DNA of 38,207 nt from an uncultured Oceanobacillus sp. (GCA_938004015.1 CALKWU010000132.1:1-38207), one strand, 5' to 3'. Numbered from the stretch's first letter, positions 24,721 through 33,050 are shown. Notes: generated from the sequence alone by a model not told the origin. Made by a program: numbers and translations.

Positions 24721-24948
24721 TATCACTTCCCGTATTTTATCCAAACATTCTTCCGGTGTTTTTCCGAAAACCCGTCGATTATTGACGAGCGCATAGGGAC
24801 GTACCGCACAAAGTCCGCAGAAATTTAAGCATTCATTCATCAATACGGCGACTTCCGGAAACTCCGCCTCTAATATTCCTTCGACATCAATCGTCGTGAT
24901 CGTATTTCCGTCACATATTTCCACAACGACAATACCCAAAGTACTCAC
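24694..24948 (-). CDS. yuzB: YuzB family protein (DUF1450), unknown function
   Basis: An 84-residue conserved small protein of Bacillales. It opens with a short beta-like stretch (GIVVVEICDGNTI) and has the cysteine cluster CLNFCGLCAVRPYALVNN, which could bind a metal or an iron-sulfur centre, and then a C-terminal amphipathic helix. No function is established. The start is GTG 24948; the ribosome binding site is weak (AGAAAG). It converges with the alcohol dehydrogenase gene and its last codons are part of a terminator stem. Confidence 0.88.
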   Translation of the reverse strand: MSTLGIVVVEICDGNTITTIDVEGILEAEFPEVAVLMNECLNFCGLCAVRPYALVNNRRVFGKTPEECLDKIREVIKEELAQYQ

Positions 24949-25058
24949 ACTTTCTGTACGTAAAAATTCACTTTGCAGTTATGTTGCTTAAACATATTGT
25001 TCCTATTTGTAGTTGTAGTTAACCATACGCTAAATGAAAAAGCAATGGTTCTGCATGA

Positions 25059-25092
25059 AAAAAGCTTGAGGAACTTTCTCCTCAAGCTTTTT
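25059..25092 (-). terminator. Terminator of the second MFS gene
   Basis: AAAAAGCTTGAGGA and TCCTCAAGCTTTTT form a perfect 14-bp stem with a 6-nt loop, ten bases beyond the MFS stop codon on the minus strand. The 110-base gap from here to yuzB shows no further gene. Confidence 0.9.
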
Positions 25093-25102
25093 GAATCAGG
25101 AT

Positions 25103-26365
25103 TCATTGCTTCAACATGGAAAAGAATTTGGATTCTTTATGTTCGTGTTCGGTGGTGTACCACGTGTAAAGCAGGATGGCACCACTGATGACGAGCAACG
25201 CACTCGTTACATAAAAGACGGCGTTGAAGCCAAAGGATGCTGCGATGAATCCACCAAGTGCAGGTCCGATGATATTTCCTAGAAATCGTAAGCTTGTATT
25301 ATAGCCAAGCACTTCACCTTGCATCGAAAGTGGAGCGGCATGACGGATATAAGCAACCCGTAATGGAACGAGTCCGCCAATCGTGACACCGAGCAGGAAA
25401 CGCAAAATGATCAATTGCCAAATGTTGGTGACGAATGCTCCAGGGAAATAGACGATGCCTGCAACAAATAACAGGACGATCAACACTTTCACATAGCCGA
25501 TCCGATCCCCAAGTTTTCCGATTCTCCGGGAAAATAACAGATTACCGAGCCCGGCTGCGGAAAATACCATTCCGGCAAAGAATGCGATATTTGCAGAACC
25601 GTGGATTTCTTCCACAAACAAAGATAAGATTGGTTGAATGCTGAAGTGGGCAACTTGGATGAGCAAAGATAAAAGAAGAATGATAAGTAAAATCGGTTTA
25701 CTTGTAATATGCTTGATGACTTGTCTTGTCGTATATTGTTTATAATCCCGTTCATCTTTTGAAATTTTATATTGCACTTCTTTAATGAAGAACACGAGTA
25801 CCGCAGATAAGAATATCGTGATAGATACCCATTTGAATGTAGCGGAAAAACCGAACGAATCCGCCAAAGCTCCACCGAGCATCGGCCCCATCAATGATCC
25901 GGTGATGCTGCCTGTCTGCAATGTTCCTAGTACTTTACCGGCTGACTCTTCCGGTGTTTGTACAGCAATGAGCGCCTGTGACATTGGGATGAACCCGGTC
26001 ACAACTCCCATGAGGAAACGCAATAAAAAAAGTTGCCAAACCGTGGTGGCAAACCCCATTAACAGTACAGACAGTCCGATTCCTAATGCGGACATGATCA
26101 ATATTTTTTTCCGACCGTAACGATCGCCGATTTTTCCCCAAATCGGTGAAAAAATGAAAGCCGAAACAAAAGTGACTGCAAAAATGATTCCCGACCATGT
26201 TTGCACATAGGCATCGGAAAAATTCCCCATGGAGTCGATGTACAATGATAAAAATGGGATCACCATCGTCATGCTGCCGCTAACGAAAAAGTTAGCAAAC
26301 CACATAATTGCCAAATTCCGATTGATGATTTTCTGATAACTGATTTCTAAAACCCTTCCTTCCAA
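25103..26365 (-). CDS. MFS multidrug-type efflux transporter
   Basis: A 420-residue, twelve-helix drug:proton antiporter type protein. The loop 2-3 signature is clear (GKIGDRYGRKKILI) and repeated in the second half (GKLGDRIGYVKVLI). Motif C-like glycines are seen in TGSITGSLMGPMLGGALAD, which marks the exporter branch. The substrate is unknown. The start is uncertain: TTG 26365 opens the frame but has no ribosome binding site, and GGAAGGG at 26357-26362 points to initiation about ten codons further in, where no ATG, GTG or TTG stands at the right distance. TATATT at 26391-26386 is a likely -10. A 16-bp palindrome covers the start region and suggests repression by a local regulator. Confidence 0.85.
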   Translation of the reverse strand: MEGRVLEISYQKIINRNLAIMWFANFFVSGSMTMVIPFLSLYIDSMGNFSDAYVQTWSGIIFAVTFVSAFIFSPIWGKIGDRYGRKKILIMSALGIGLSVLLMGFATTVWQLFLLRFLMGVVTGFIPMSQALIAVQTPEESAGKVLGTLQTGSITGSLMGPMLGGALADSFGFSATFKWVSITIFLSAVLVFFIKEVQYKISKDERDYKQYTTRQVIKHITSKPILLIILLLSLLIQVAHFSIQPILSLFVEEIHGSANIAFFAGMVFSAAGLGNLLFSRRIGKLGDRIGYVKVLIVLLFVAGIVYFPGAFVTNIWQLIILRFLLGVTIGGLVPLRVAYIRHAAPLSMQGEVLGYNTSLRFLGNIIGPALGGFIAASFGFNAVFYVTSALLVISGAILLYTWYTTEHEHKESKFFSMLKQ

Positions 26366-26379
26366 CGAAATATTTCGTT
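26364..26379. promoter_or_regulatory. 16-bp perfect palindrome at the MFS gene start
   Basis: AACGAAATATTTCGTT is a perfect palindrome just downstream of a -10 (TATATT, minus strand, 26391-26386) and touching the annotated start codon. Sites of this size and form are used by MarR- or TetR-like repressors of efflux genes. No such regulator is encoded beside it. Confidence 0.6.
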
Positions 26380-26582
26380 ACTCTAAATATACCATACCCT
26401 AAATAAAATGCATTTTAAAGGATTCAGCTCATATGTGCACAAACTTGTCAAATGTGGAAATTCATATTTATTTAGGTATCCATTTTAGGAAGAAAAAGGT
26501 ATAATGATGGCAAGTCCACATTACAATGATTATATGGACAAGGAGTTGCTACATGAACTTCTTTCGTAAAGGAGTGTTACAA

Positions 26583-27470
26583 ATGCGGAAAATATGGAGA
26601 ACGATGCTCACGCTCATGCTTGCGGTAGCTGTTTGGATCGCATTCGTCACACCGGCAGGCGCAGTGTCGGAGAGCATTTTGATTTACGGAGAAAAGTTAT
26701 CCGAATCGCAAAGGCAAGAAGTAAGGGAAATTTTTGGAATCGGTGAAAATGATGTCATAGAAGAACATGATGTGACAGGCGAAGATTATGCCAATTACAT
26801 TGACGGGAATCCAAATGCGAATATGTATTCCTCGGCACTCATCAAAATGGAAAACGACGGTGAAGGACTCGTCGTCAATATAGTGACCCCGGAAAACATT
26901 ACAAAAGTGACGAGTGAAATGTACGAGAATGCGCTGTTGACAGCAGGAGCAGAAAATGTGACCGTCGATGTCGCCTCACCGATTGCGGTGACCGGTCATT
27001 CTGCGTTAACCGGAATCTATAAAGCCTTTGATGTGGAAGGCGTGGAACTCGATAAAGAGCGGATGGAGCTCGCCAATGATGAGCTCGTCGTCGCGACAGA
27101 TCTTGCAGAAAGAGAAGGTATGACCGATGAGAGCGTCACTACATTGCTCACCGAGATCAAGAAAATGATTGCGGAACAAAATCCGGTGACCCGGGAAGAA
27201 GTCGAACAAATTGTCAGCGAACAATTGAGTAATTTGGAAATCAATCTCAGTGAAGAAGATCGGCAAATGCTCATCGATTTGTTCGACAGGATGCGCGAAC
27301 TCGATATCGACTTCAGCGGTGTCGTCGACCAACTGCAAAACATCGCTGACAGTGTAGCCCAAAAAGCAGAAGAACTCGGTCTCGATGAAGGGTTCTGGGA
27401 AAAAGTGGCGAACTTCTTTGCCGACCTTTTCTCATCCATCGGGGACTTCTTCCGCGGCCTCTTCAACTAG
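26583..27470 (+). CDS. Exported DUF1002 protein (YpuA-like)
   Basis: A 295-residue secreted protein. Residues 1-27 are a signal peptide ending PAGA, and the mature part is a DUF1002 domain as in B. subtilis YpuA, with LIYGEKLSESQRQEVREIFG, then ALIKMENDGEGLVVNIVTPENITKVTSEMY and VTGHSALTGIYKAF. The C-terminal third is acidic and helical, ending in an amphipathic segment FWEKVANFFADLFSSIGDFFRGLFN. No enzyme motif is seen; an envelope role is inferred from export alone. Two starts each have a proper ribosome site: ATG 26583 (AAAGGAG) and ATG 26553 (CAAGGAG), the latter adding ten residues. ATG 26583 gives the cleaner signal peptide. TATAAT at 26500-26505 is a probable -10. Two copies of the palindromic repeat follow. 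Confidence 0.85.
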   Translation: MRKIWRTMLTLMLAVAVWIAFVTPAGAVSESILIYGEKLSESQRQEVREIFGIGENDVIEEHDVTGEDYANYIDGNPNANMYSSALIKMENDGEGLVVNIVTPENITKVTSEMYENALLTAGAENVTVDVASPIAVTGHSALTGIYKAFDVEGVELDKERMELANDELVVATDLAEREGMTDESVTTLLTEIKKMIAEQNPVTREEVEQIVSEQLSNLEINLSEEDRQMLIDLFDRMRELDIDFSGVVDQLQNIADSVAQKAEELGLDEGFWEKVANFFADLFSSIGDFFRGLFN

Positions 27471-27471
27471 A

Positions 27472-27542
27472 GGGACAAAGAGGGACAGACCCTTTTTGTC
27501 CCTCTTTTAATGGGTTAATCAGAGAAAGTCCCGATTTGTCCC
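27472..27542 (+). repeat. Dispersed palindromic repeat, copies C1 and C2
   Basis: C1 (27472-27502) has arms GGGACAAAG and TTTTTGTCCC around a GGGACAGACCC core, followed by TCTTTT, and starts one base after the DUF1002 stop; it probably terminates that gene. C2 (27512-27542) is a degenerate copy (GGGTTAATCAGAGAAAGTCC continuing to TTTGTCCC). The remaining gap to 27730 holds a small CCGCA-GAAG-TGCGG hairpin with five T residues at 27577-27595 and a WalR-like box. Confidence 0.75.
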
Positions 27543-27644
27543 ATTCGCCCCAAACCAGTAATATTGTCATATTTACCCGCAGAAGTGCGGTTTTTGTTGC
27601 ACGACTGTTACAATTGTCATCGAGAACTCATATAACAACTCGCT

Positions 27645-27661
27645 TGTTACCCACTTTTAAT
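27645..27661 (+). promoter_or_regulatory. Candidate WalR (YycF) binding site
   Basis: TGTTAC-N5-TTTAAT fits the WalR consensus TGT(A/T)A(A/T/C)-N5-TGT(A/T)A(A/T/C) except for one base. It lies 70 bases before a LysM-3D cell-wall gene of the YocH type, a known class of WalRK target. Confidence 0.45.
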
Positions 27662-27730
27662 TGAAGTGTAACTGTATTCCTCTTTCTCCTGTGATAGTAT
27701 TATGACTGTCAGAAAGAAGGAGGAATTATT

Positions 27731-28480
27731 TTGAGGAAATTTTTAATGGCTCTCATAGCAACCTTTATTGTGTCAGGAGTAGCCGTAACAAGTGTTTCCG
27801 CCCTCGAACATGAAGTCGAACCGGGTGAAAGCTTATGGGAAATTGCTGACGAATATAACACGACGGTCGACGAATTGGTGCAAATTAATGATCTGAAAAC
27901 GACAGTCATTCAACCAAAGCAAATTTTATATATCCATGATAAGTATGTTGTGGAACGTGGGGATACATTACTTAGCATCAGCCAAGAATATGATGTGACC
28001 GTCGATGAGTTGATGGAGTGGAATGATTTAAAAACTTCTCTCATCGTCATCGATCAGGAATTGGAAATTAAAGGGAAACATATCGACCAAGAGGAAAAGC
28101 CAGAAACAAACGCAGAAACATCTCAAGAAGCAACGAAAGGACAACATGCAAACGGAACGACAGAGAAGCAAACAAATCAAACTTCTCAAGGGAAAACGTT
28201 GACGATGACTGCAACAGCATATACCGCCGGTTGTAACGGCTGTTCCGGCATCACTTACACCGGCATTGATTTGAACAAAAATCCGAATGCCAAAGTGATC
28301 GCAGTCGACCCGAGTGTCATCCCGCTAGGTACAGAAGTGTATGTTGAGGGATATGGCTATGCCATCGCTGCTGATGTGGGCAGCGCCATTAAAGGAAACA
28401 AAATCGACCTTCATGTACCTACGAATAGTGAAGCAAAAAATTGGGGAGTGCGCTCCGTCAAAGTGACGATTGTAGATTGA
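27731..28480 (+). CDS. LysM-3D cell-wall protein (YocH-like)
   Basis: A 249-residue secreted protein. It has a signal peptide to about residue 24 (VSA), two LysM peptidoglycan-binding domains at about 26-69 and 71-113, a low-complexity Glu/Thr/Gln linker (114-155), and a C-terminal 3D domain (157-249). The three aspartates that name the domain are Asp193 (AVDPSVIPLG), Asp215 (AADVG) and Asp226 (KIDLHV). This fold is related to MltA lytic transglycosylase; relatives such as YocH act as muralytic enzymes. The cysteine pair in AGCNGCSG is typical of the 3D family. The start is TTG 27731 with AAGGAGGAATT upstream. A WalR-like box upstream and a strong terminator downstream mark a single-gene unit linked to wall growth. 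Confidence 0.93.
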   Translation: MRKFLMALIATFIVSGVAVTSVSALEHEVEPGESLWEIADEYNTTVDELVQINDLKTTVIQPKQILYIHDKYVVERGDTLLSISQEYDVTVDELMEWNDLKTSLIVIDQELEIKGKHIDQEEKPETNAETSQEATKGQHANGTTEKQTNQTSQGKTLTMTATAYTAGCNGCSGITYTGIDLNKNPNAKVIAVDPSVIPLGTEVYVEGYGYAIAADVGSAIKGNKIDLHVPTNSEAKNWGVRSVKVTIVD

Positions 28481-28496
28481 TGGACGCATGTCCAAC

Positions 28497-28526
28497 AAAA
28501 AGCATCCGAATGAACGGATGCTTTTT
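28497..28526 (+). terminator. Terminator of the LysM-3D gene
   Basis: AAAAAGCATCCG and CGGATGCTTTTT form a perfect 12-bp stem with a 6-nt loop, ending in a T run. Confidence 0.93.
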
Positions 28527-28625
28527 TGTGCGCTTTAACCGATACGGCTATATAAAATCCTAAAGCGTGATAGAAATTCCCTCCATGAAGAGGAATAGCC
28601 ATCGCTCATCCACTTCCGATTATTT

Positions 28626-28654
28626 TTAACAATTATAATCGCCTATGATAAACT
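28626..28654 (+). promoter_or_regulatory. Promoter of the kbl-tdh operon
   Basis: TTAACA (28626-28631), 17-base spacer, TAAACT (28649-28654), about 47 bases before the kbl ATG, which has AAGGAGGGC upstream. The DNA between the preceding terminator and this promoter shows only weak dyads. Confidence 0.55.
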
Positions 28655-28701
28655 ATAGATGGAGTGTGCTTACATTCACTTCTATTTAAGGAGGGCTTTA
28701 C

Positions 28702-29895
28702 ATGTCTAGTAAAGTTTTAGATCAGTTTTTGGATGAGAATATTCAAGATTTGAAGAGTCGAGGTTTATATAACGAAATTGATGTCGTCGAAGGAGCGAAT
28801 GGACCGGTCATCCAAATTGACGGGAAAAGGTTGATCAACCTTTCGTCCAACAACTATTTAGGGCTCGCGACAGACGAAACGTTGAAGGAGACGGCAAAAG
28901 AGGCTGTGGATGCTTACGGTGTCGGTGCTGGTGCAGTGCGGACAATCAATGGTACGTTGAAACTGCATGAAGAGCTCGAAGAAAAAATTGCCGAATTCAA
29001 AGGGACGGAAGCGGCGATTTCTTACCAATCCGGTTTCAATTGTAATATGGCTGCGATTTCCGCGGTTATGGACAAACATGATGCGATTTTGTCCGATGAA
29101 TTGAACCACGCATCCATCATCGACGGTTGCAGGCTTTCCAAAGCAAAAATCATCCGTTATAACCACTCGGATATGGATGACTTGCGTAAAAAAGCTAAAG
29201 AGGCGACTGAATCCGGAAAGTATAAAAAAATCATGGTCATTACAGATGGCGTTTTTTCCATGGATGGAGACATTGCCAAACTTCCGGAGATTGTGGAAAT
29301 CGCTGAAGAGTTCGACCTCATCACGTATGTGGACGATGCTCACGGTTCCGGCGTGCTTGGTGAAGGTGCCGGAACGGTGAAACATTTCGGTCTCGAGAAA
29401 AAAGTCGACTTCCAAATCGGCACATTATCCAAAGCGATCGGAGTGGTCGGTGGGTATGTTGCCGGAAAGAAAAACCTCATCGATTGGTTGAAAGTCGCAT
29501 CCCGACCGTTCCTGTTCTCCACGGCGGTGACACCGGCAGACGCAGCAGCAAGTGTAAAAGCCATCGAAACGCTGATGGAAAGCAGTGCTTTAGTCGATAA
29601 GTTATGGGAAAATGGCGATTACTTGAAAGCGGAACTCAAAAAGTTAGGCTTTGACATCGGAAACAGTGAAACACCAATTACTCCAGTCATTATCGGCGAT
29701 GAGAAAAAGACACAGGAGTTCAGCAAACGATTGTATGAATCCGGTGTCTATGCGAAATCCATCGTCTTCCCGACGGTTCCACGCGGCACCGGACGTGTAC
29801 GTAATATGCCGACTGCCGCTCATACGAAAGAAATGCTTGATGAAGCAGTCGAAGTCTATGCGAAAATCGGCAAGGATATGGGCATCATTTCATAA
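28702..29895 (+). CDS. kbl: 2-amino-3-ketobutyrate CoA ligase (glycine C-acetyltransferase)
   Basis: A 397-residue PLP enzyme of the alpha-oxoamine synthase family, which splits 2-amino-3-oxobutanoate with CoA into glycine and acetyl-CoA. Seen features are LSSNNYLGLATDE near the N terminus, DELNHASIIDGCRLSKA, the PLP-ring Asp in YVDDAHGSGVLGEGAG, and the Schiff-base lysine Lys244 in GTLSKAIGVVGGYVAG. The length is normal. Related enzymes BioF and HemA share the fold, but the next gene, an SDR-type threonine dehydrogenase 29 bases downstream, makes the Kbl role by far the best. The ATG has a strong AAGGAGGGC site. Confidence 0.95.
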   Translation: MSSKVLDQFLDENIQDLKSRGLYNEIDVVEGANGPVIQIDGKRLINLSSNNYLGLATDETLKETAKEAVDAYGVGAGAVRTINGTLKLHEELEEKIAEFKGTEAAISYQSGFNCNMAAISAVMDKHDAILSDELNHASIIDGCRLSKAKIIRYNHSDMDDLRKKAKEATESGKYKKIMVITDGVFSMDGDIAKLPEIVEIAEEFDLITYVDDAHGSGVLGEGAGTVKHFGLEKKVDFQIGTLSKAIGVVGGYVAGKKNLIDWLKVASRPFLFSTAVTPADAAASVKAIETLMESSALVDKLWENGDYLKAELKKLGFDIGNSETPITPVIIGDEKKTQEFSKRLYESGVYAKSIVFPTVPRGTGRVRNMPTAAHTKEMLDEAVEVYAKIGKDMGIIS

Positions 29896-29924
29896 AAAAA
29901 ATATAGAGTGAAAGGATTTTTGCC

Positions 29925-30890
29925 ATGAAAAAAATTCTTGTAACCGGAGCATGCGGACAAATCGGTTCGGAACTCGTGTGGACGTTGAGGGAACAATATG
30001 GGGAAGCGAATGTCATTGCGACAGATATCAAGAAGCCGCAAGACGGTTCGGAGGAGTCTTTATTTGAAATCCTTGATGTGACAGATGGGGAAAAATTCTA
30101 TGAAACTGTGAAAACCCATCAAGTGGATTCGATTATCCATTTGGCTGCGTTGTTGTCGTATAAAGCGGAACAAGATCCAAAACTCGCTTGGGATTTGAAT
30201 ATGGGTGGATTGCTCAATGGGTTGGAAGTCGCTCGGGAACTTGACCTCCAATTTTTCACGCCAAGTTCCATCGGCGCTTTTGGTCCGGATACTCCGAAAG
30301 ACGGAACACCGCAAGATACGATCCAACGTCCGACGACGATGTACGGAATCAATAAAGTGGCAGGCGAACTCCTCTGCGACTATTACTATGAACGTTACGG
30401 CGTCGATACACGGGGAGTTAGGTTCCCGGGTTTGATTTCGTCCAAGACGTTGCCGGGTGGCGGGACGACCGATTATGCAGTGGAAATGTATTATGAAGCG
30501 ATTAAAAATAAATCGTATACGTGCTATATCGCAGAAGGGACATACATGGACATGATGTATCTCCCGGATGCCTTGCAGGCAATCATCGACTTGATGGAAG
30601 CGGATCCCGATAAACTCGTTCACCGGAATGCATTTAACATTACGGCGATTTCAGCAGCGCCGGAAGATTTTGCAAAAGCGATCCAAAAACATATTCCGGA
30701 ATTCACTATCCATTATGATGTCGATCCAGTACGCCAAAAAATCGCCGAAAGTTGGCCAAACCGCCTCGATGATACGGCAGCAAAAGAGGAATGGGGATTT
30801 ACGTTTAAATATGATTTGGATAAAATGACAGAAGATATGCTGGAAAAATTGCGAAGTAAACTTGAAAAAGAAGAAACATCACGTTTGTGA
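29925..30890 (+). CDS. tdh: L-threonine 3-dehydrogenase (SDR/epimerase type)
   Basis: A 321-residue extended short-chain dehydrogenase that oxidises L-threonine with NAD to 2-amino-3-oxobutanoate, the substrate of Kbl. The NAD motif GACGQIGS is at 8-15, an Asp-containing end of strand 2 (ATDIKKP) favours NAD over NADP, and the catalytic Tyr140-x3-Lys144 (YGINK) is preceded by Ser114-Ser115. The segment PGGGTTDYAVEMYYEAI is characteristic of the SDR threonine dehydrogenases of bacteria, archaea and animals, which differ from the zinc-dependent Tdh of E. coli. ATG 29925 follows GAAAGGATTTTTGCC. The gene is cotranscribed with kbl and the two form the threonine-to-glycine route. Confidence 0.94.
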   Translation: MKKILVTGACGQIGSELVWTLREQYGEANVIATDIKKPQDGSEESLFEILDVTDGEKFYETVKTHQVDSIIHLAALLSYKAEQDPKLAWDLNMGGLLNGLEVARELDLQFFTPSSIGAFGPDTPKDGTPQDTIQRPTTMYGINKVAGELLCDYYYERYGVDTRGVRFPGLISSKTLPGGGTTDYAVEMYYEAIKNKSYTCYIAEGTYMDMMYLPDALQAIIDLMEADPDKLVHRNAFNITAISAAPEDFAKAIQKHIPEFTIHYDVDPVRQKIAESWPNRLDDTAAKEEWGFTFKYDLDKMTEDMLEKLRSKLEKEETSRL

Positions 30891-30919
30891 GCCATTTCGT
30901 ACGCATGTTATTAAAAGAC

Positions 30920-30960
30920 AAGACATGGGGAATCAAGTGAATTCCACCATGTCTTTTTTT
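30920..30960 (+). terminator. Terminator of the kbl-tdh operon
   Basis: AAGACATGG (30920-30928) and CCATGTCTT (30947-30955) with an inner GGAAT/ATTCC pairing, followed by seven T in all. Confidence 0.88.
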
Positions 30961-31014
30961 CATGCAACAATTGGCAACCACGTACAAATGGAAAAAATGA
31001 ATCCTTTTTCCATA

Positions 31015-31043
31015 TTGACACGTATCATGTACTGTAGTAAAAA
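31015..31043 (+). promoter_or_regulatory. Promoter of the papain-like hydrolase gene
   Basis: A perfect TTGACA (31015-31020), 17-base spacer and TAAAAA (31038-31043). The leader to ATG 31144 is about 95 nt, with no clear structure. Confidence 0.5.
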
Positions 31044-31143
31044 AATAACGAGGAATTTTTCCAAAACATCTTGGCGAAATCACCGTTTTATGTAATAGTA
31101 GATGCAGTCATTTTTTTTGAAGTGGTGGGAAGGAGGGGAACCG

Positions 31144-31773
31144 ATGAAAGAAAGAAAAATATATTTTCTATTTACGGATACTGGTACGACACTTGCAAAA
31201 TTGATTAATTTCTTCACGAAGGAAGAGTTGAATCACGTTTCCATATCTTTCTCGGAGGATTTTCAAAAAGTGTACAGCTTTGGCAGAAAATGTCCGAAAA
31301 ATCCTTTCATCGGTGGATTTGTTTACGAGGATGTCGACAGCAATATGATGGCTAATGCAGAATGTGCCGTCTTTGTCCAGTCGATCAGCGAAACGGATTA
31401 TAAACGGATGAAAGCGAAATTGCGGGAAATCGAAGCGCGGCAACATGAATATCGCTATAATTTTATCGGTCTTTTCGGTGTCCTGTTCGGCATTAAAATC
31501 AAGCGGAGCTCAGCATTTTTCTGCTCTCAATTTGTCGCAACCATCGTCCAAGAATCGGATCAATTCACGTTTGAAAAGCCGGCATGTTTCATCACTCCGG
31601 CAGATATCCGTAATCATCCGGGAAACGAATTGATCTATCGGGGAAAATTGAAATATTACCGAGTGGAACAGAGACAACCGGAATTGAATCCGATTATTCT
31701 CGACGAACCCGTCACAACCAAGCAATCGTTTGTTTTGGCGAGTCTTTTCAAGCGTTTTGTCGGAATGCTGTAA
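31144..31773 (+). CDS. Permuted papain-like (NlpC/P60-related, YiiX-type) hydrolase
   Basis: A 209-residue protein with the circularly permuted papain-like order. A histidine comes first (His31 in EELNHVSISFSED), followed much later by the nucleophile candidate Cys127 in SSAFFCSQFVATI. This is the arrangement in YiiX/YaeF-type amidases and LRAT-like proteins, and FCSQFVA is a typical nucleophile context. There is no signal peptide, so it should act in the cytoplasm or at the inner membrane face. The substrate is unknown. The frame reaches back to 31102, but ATG 31144 is chosen because GGAAGGAGGGG sits directly upstream. It is a single-gene unit with its own promoter and terminator. Confidence 0.75.
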   Translation: MKERKIYFLFTDTGTTLAKLINFFTKEELNHVSISFSEDFQKVYSFGRKCPKNPFIGGFVYEDVDSNMMANAECAVFVQSISETDYKRMKAKLREIEARQHEYRYNFIGLFGVLFGIKIKRSSAFFCSQFVATIVQESDQFTFEKPACFITPADIRNHPGNELIYRGKLKYYRVEQRQPELNPIILDEPVTTKQSFVLASLFKRFVGML

Positions 31774-31774
31774 T

Positions 31775-31809
31775 AAAAGGGCCTTTACATACAGTGGGGC
31801 TCTTTTTTT
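31775..31809 (+). terminator. Terminator of the papain-like hydrolase gene
   Basis: AAAAGGGCC pairs with GGCTCTTTT (one G-U pair) around an AT-rich loop, followed by T residues. The stretch from here to 32004 shows no gene. Confidence 0.7.
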
Positions 31810-32004
31810 ATGGAAAGGCAAAGTTTTGAGATGCAGGTGGCGTGTGGAAAATCTTAAGTTTTGTGTTTCGCGGGATAATTCTGTATTCCTGTAACGTATT
31901 ATGAAAATATCGTTCTGCATCAGATATTCCTCAACATTTCGTCGTTAAGTATGGGCGGATCCTGTCTTCCATCTTATAACAGGCACAACTGTTTTTTTGT
32001 TCAT

Positions 32005-32013
32005 GTTATAATA
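32005..32013 (+). promoter_or_regulatory. Extended -10 promoter of the WYL regulator gene
   Basis: TGTTATAAT at 32005-32013 gives TGn plus a perfect TATAAT, about 54 bases before ATG 32067. No matching -35 is seen. Confidence 0.6.
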
Positions 32014-32066
32014 CAGGAAACAGGAGCTTCTCATTTTTGATTTCATGTGAGTAAAGGGGTAGAAGA

Positions 32067-33050
32067 ATGGATGTTTCGAATGGTAAACGATTGTTGAAAG
32101 TGATGCAAATCCTTTTTGAGGAAACCGATGAACACCAAAACGAATTGAGCATGCAAGACATCATCGAAAAGTTGAAAGCTGTTTTTCCCGGTGCGAAATT
32201 CGATCGCCGTACAATCCGAAAAGATATGGAGCTTTTGGATGAGATGGATTTTGAAGTGATCAAAAATATAGGAGAACGTGGCACGGTGTATTACAGCCAT
32301 CAAAATCGGCTTTTCGAAACATATCAGTTGCGGCTGTTGGTGGATGCGATTCTGTCCGCCAAATTCATCACCGAAAAAGAAAAACATAATTTGATTGAAA
32401 AAGTGAAGCGGCTGACGAGCAAACATATCGCCAAATCGTTGCCCAACCCGATTTTGTTCAGCCAATCCGCTAATATCAATTATGATCTTGTGAAACTGAA
32501 CATCGACCATATCCATCGTGCCATTGAAGAATCCCGGATCATTACATATCAGTATGGAAAGTACAATGTGGACAAAAAATTCGTATTCAACCGGGATGGT
32601 GCGATTTATCGGGTCGAACCGTATGCGCTCATTTGGCAAAATGATTTCTATTATTTGATCGGTAAGTTCTTGGAAACTTCGGAACTCCGCCACTATCGCT
32701 TGGATCGCATCCGTAACATCGAAATCAGCGATGAAAAGTTCAAGCCGGAAAAAATTGATTTGAACAGTTACGTGAATCGCAGCTTCCACATGTTCACTGG
32801 TGAAGAAATGTGGGTGAAAATCGAATTCCATATGGATCTCGTTAATGTTGTTCTCGATCGATTCGGCCATGATGTCGACATAAGGAAAATCGATGAGGAA
32901 ACGTTCCTCCTCGTAACAAAAGCGAAAGTGTCCGAGGGTTTTGTGAATTGGATCTTGACTTGGGGGAACAAAGCAAAGGTGATTGCACCGGAAAACTTGT
33001 GCGAAGAAGTGCATCAACGAATCAAGAAGATGTTGGAGGTTTATGAGTAG
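32067..33050 (+). CDS. WYL-domain transcriptional regulator
   Basis: A 327-residue regulator. The N-terminal winged helix (1-80) has GKRLLKVMQILFEETDE and FDRRTIRKDMELLDEM, the DeoR-like form usual in this family. The central WYL domain (about 145-235) carries RVEPYALIWQNDFYYLIGK and LRHYRLDRIRNIEI. A WCX-type C-terminal extension follows to the end (VKIEFHMDLVNVVLDRFG and VNWILTWGNKAKVIAPENL). WYL domains bind nucleic acid or nucleotide-like ligands, and such regulators control DNA-damage or defence genes in several bacteria, but no such genes are adjacent here and its targets are unknown. ATG 32067 has AAGGGGTAGAAG upstream. It stands alone. Confidence 0.9.
   Translation: MDVSNGKRLLKVMQILFEETDEHQNELSMQDIIEKLKAVFPGAKFDRRTIRKDMELLDEMDFEVIKNIGERGTVYYSHQNRLFETYQLRLLVDAILSAKFITEKEKHNLIEKVKRLTSKHIAKSLPNPILFSQSANINYDLVKLNIDHIHRAIEESRIITYQYGKYNVDKKFVFNRDGAIYRVEPYALIWQNDFYYLIGKFLETSELRHYRLDRIRNIEISDEKFKPEKIDLNSYVNRSFHMFTGEEMWVKIEFHMDLVNVVLDRFGHDVDIRKIDEETFLLVTKAKVSEGFVNWILTWGNKAKVIAPENLCEEVHQRIKKMLEVYE

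Noticed and set aside
1613..27733. Apparent enrichment of TTG start codons
   Set aside because: About six or seven of some 35 genes use TTG, which is close to what is usual in Bacillaceae; it is not a sign of foreign DNA or a special code.
28530..28620. Possible structured leader before kbl (GGCTAT and AGCC dyads)
   Set aside because: The only good promoter lies downstream of these dyads, so they would not be in the kbl mRNA; the pairings are short and interrupted.
32043..33017. Minus-strand open frame (324 codons) opposite the WYL regulator gene
   Set aside because: Its His/Phe/Ile-rich translation is that of an antisense shadow, whereas the plus strand encodes clear WYL and winged-helix motifs with a good ribosome site.
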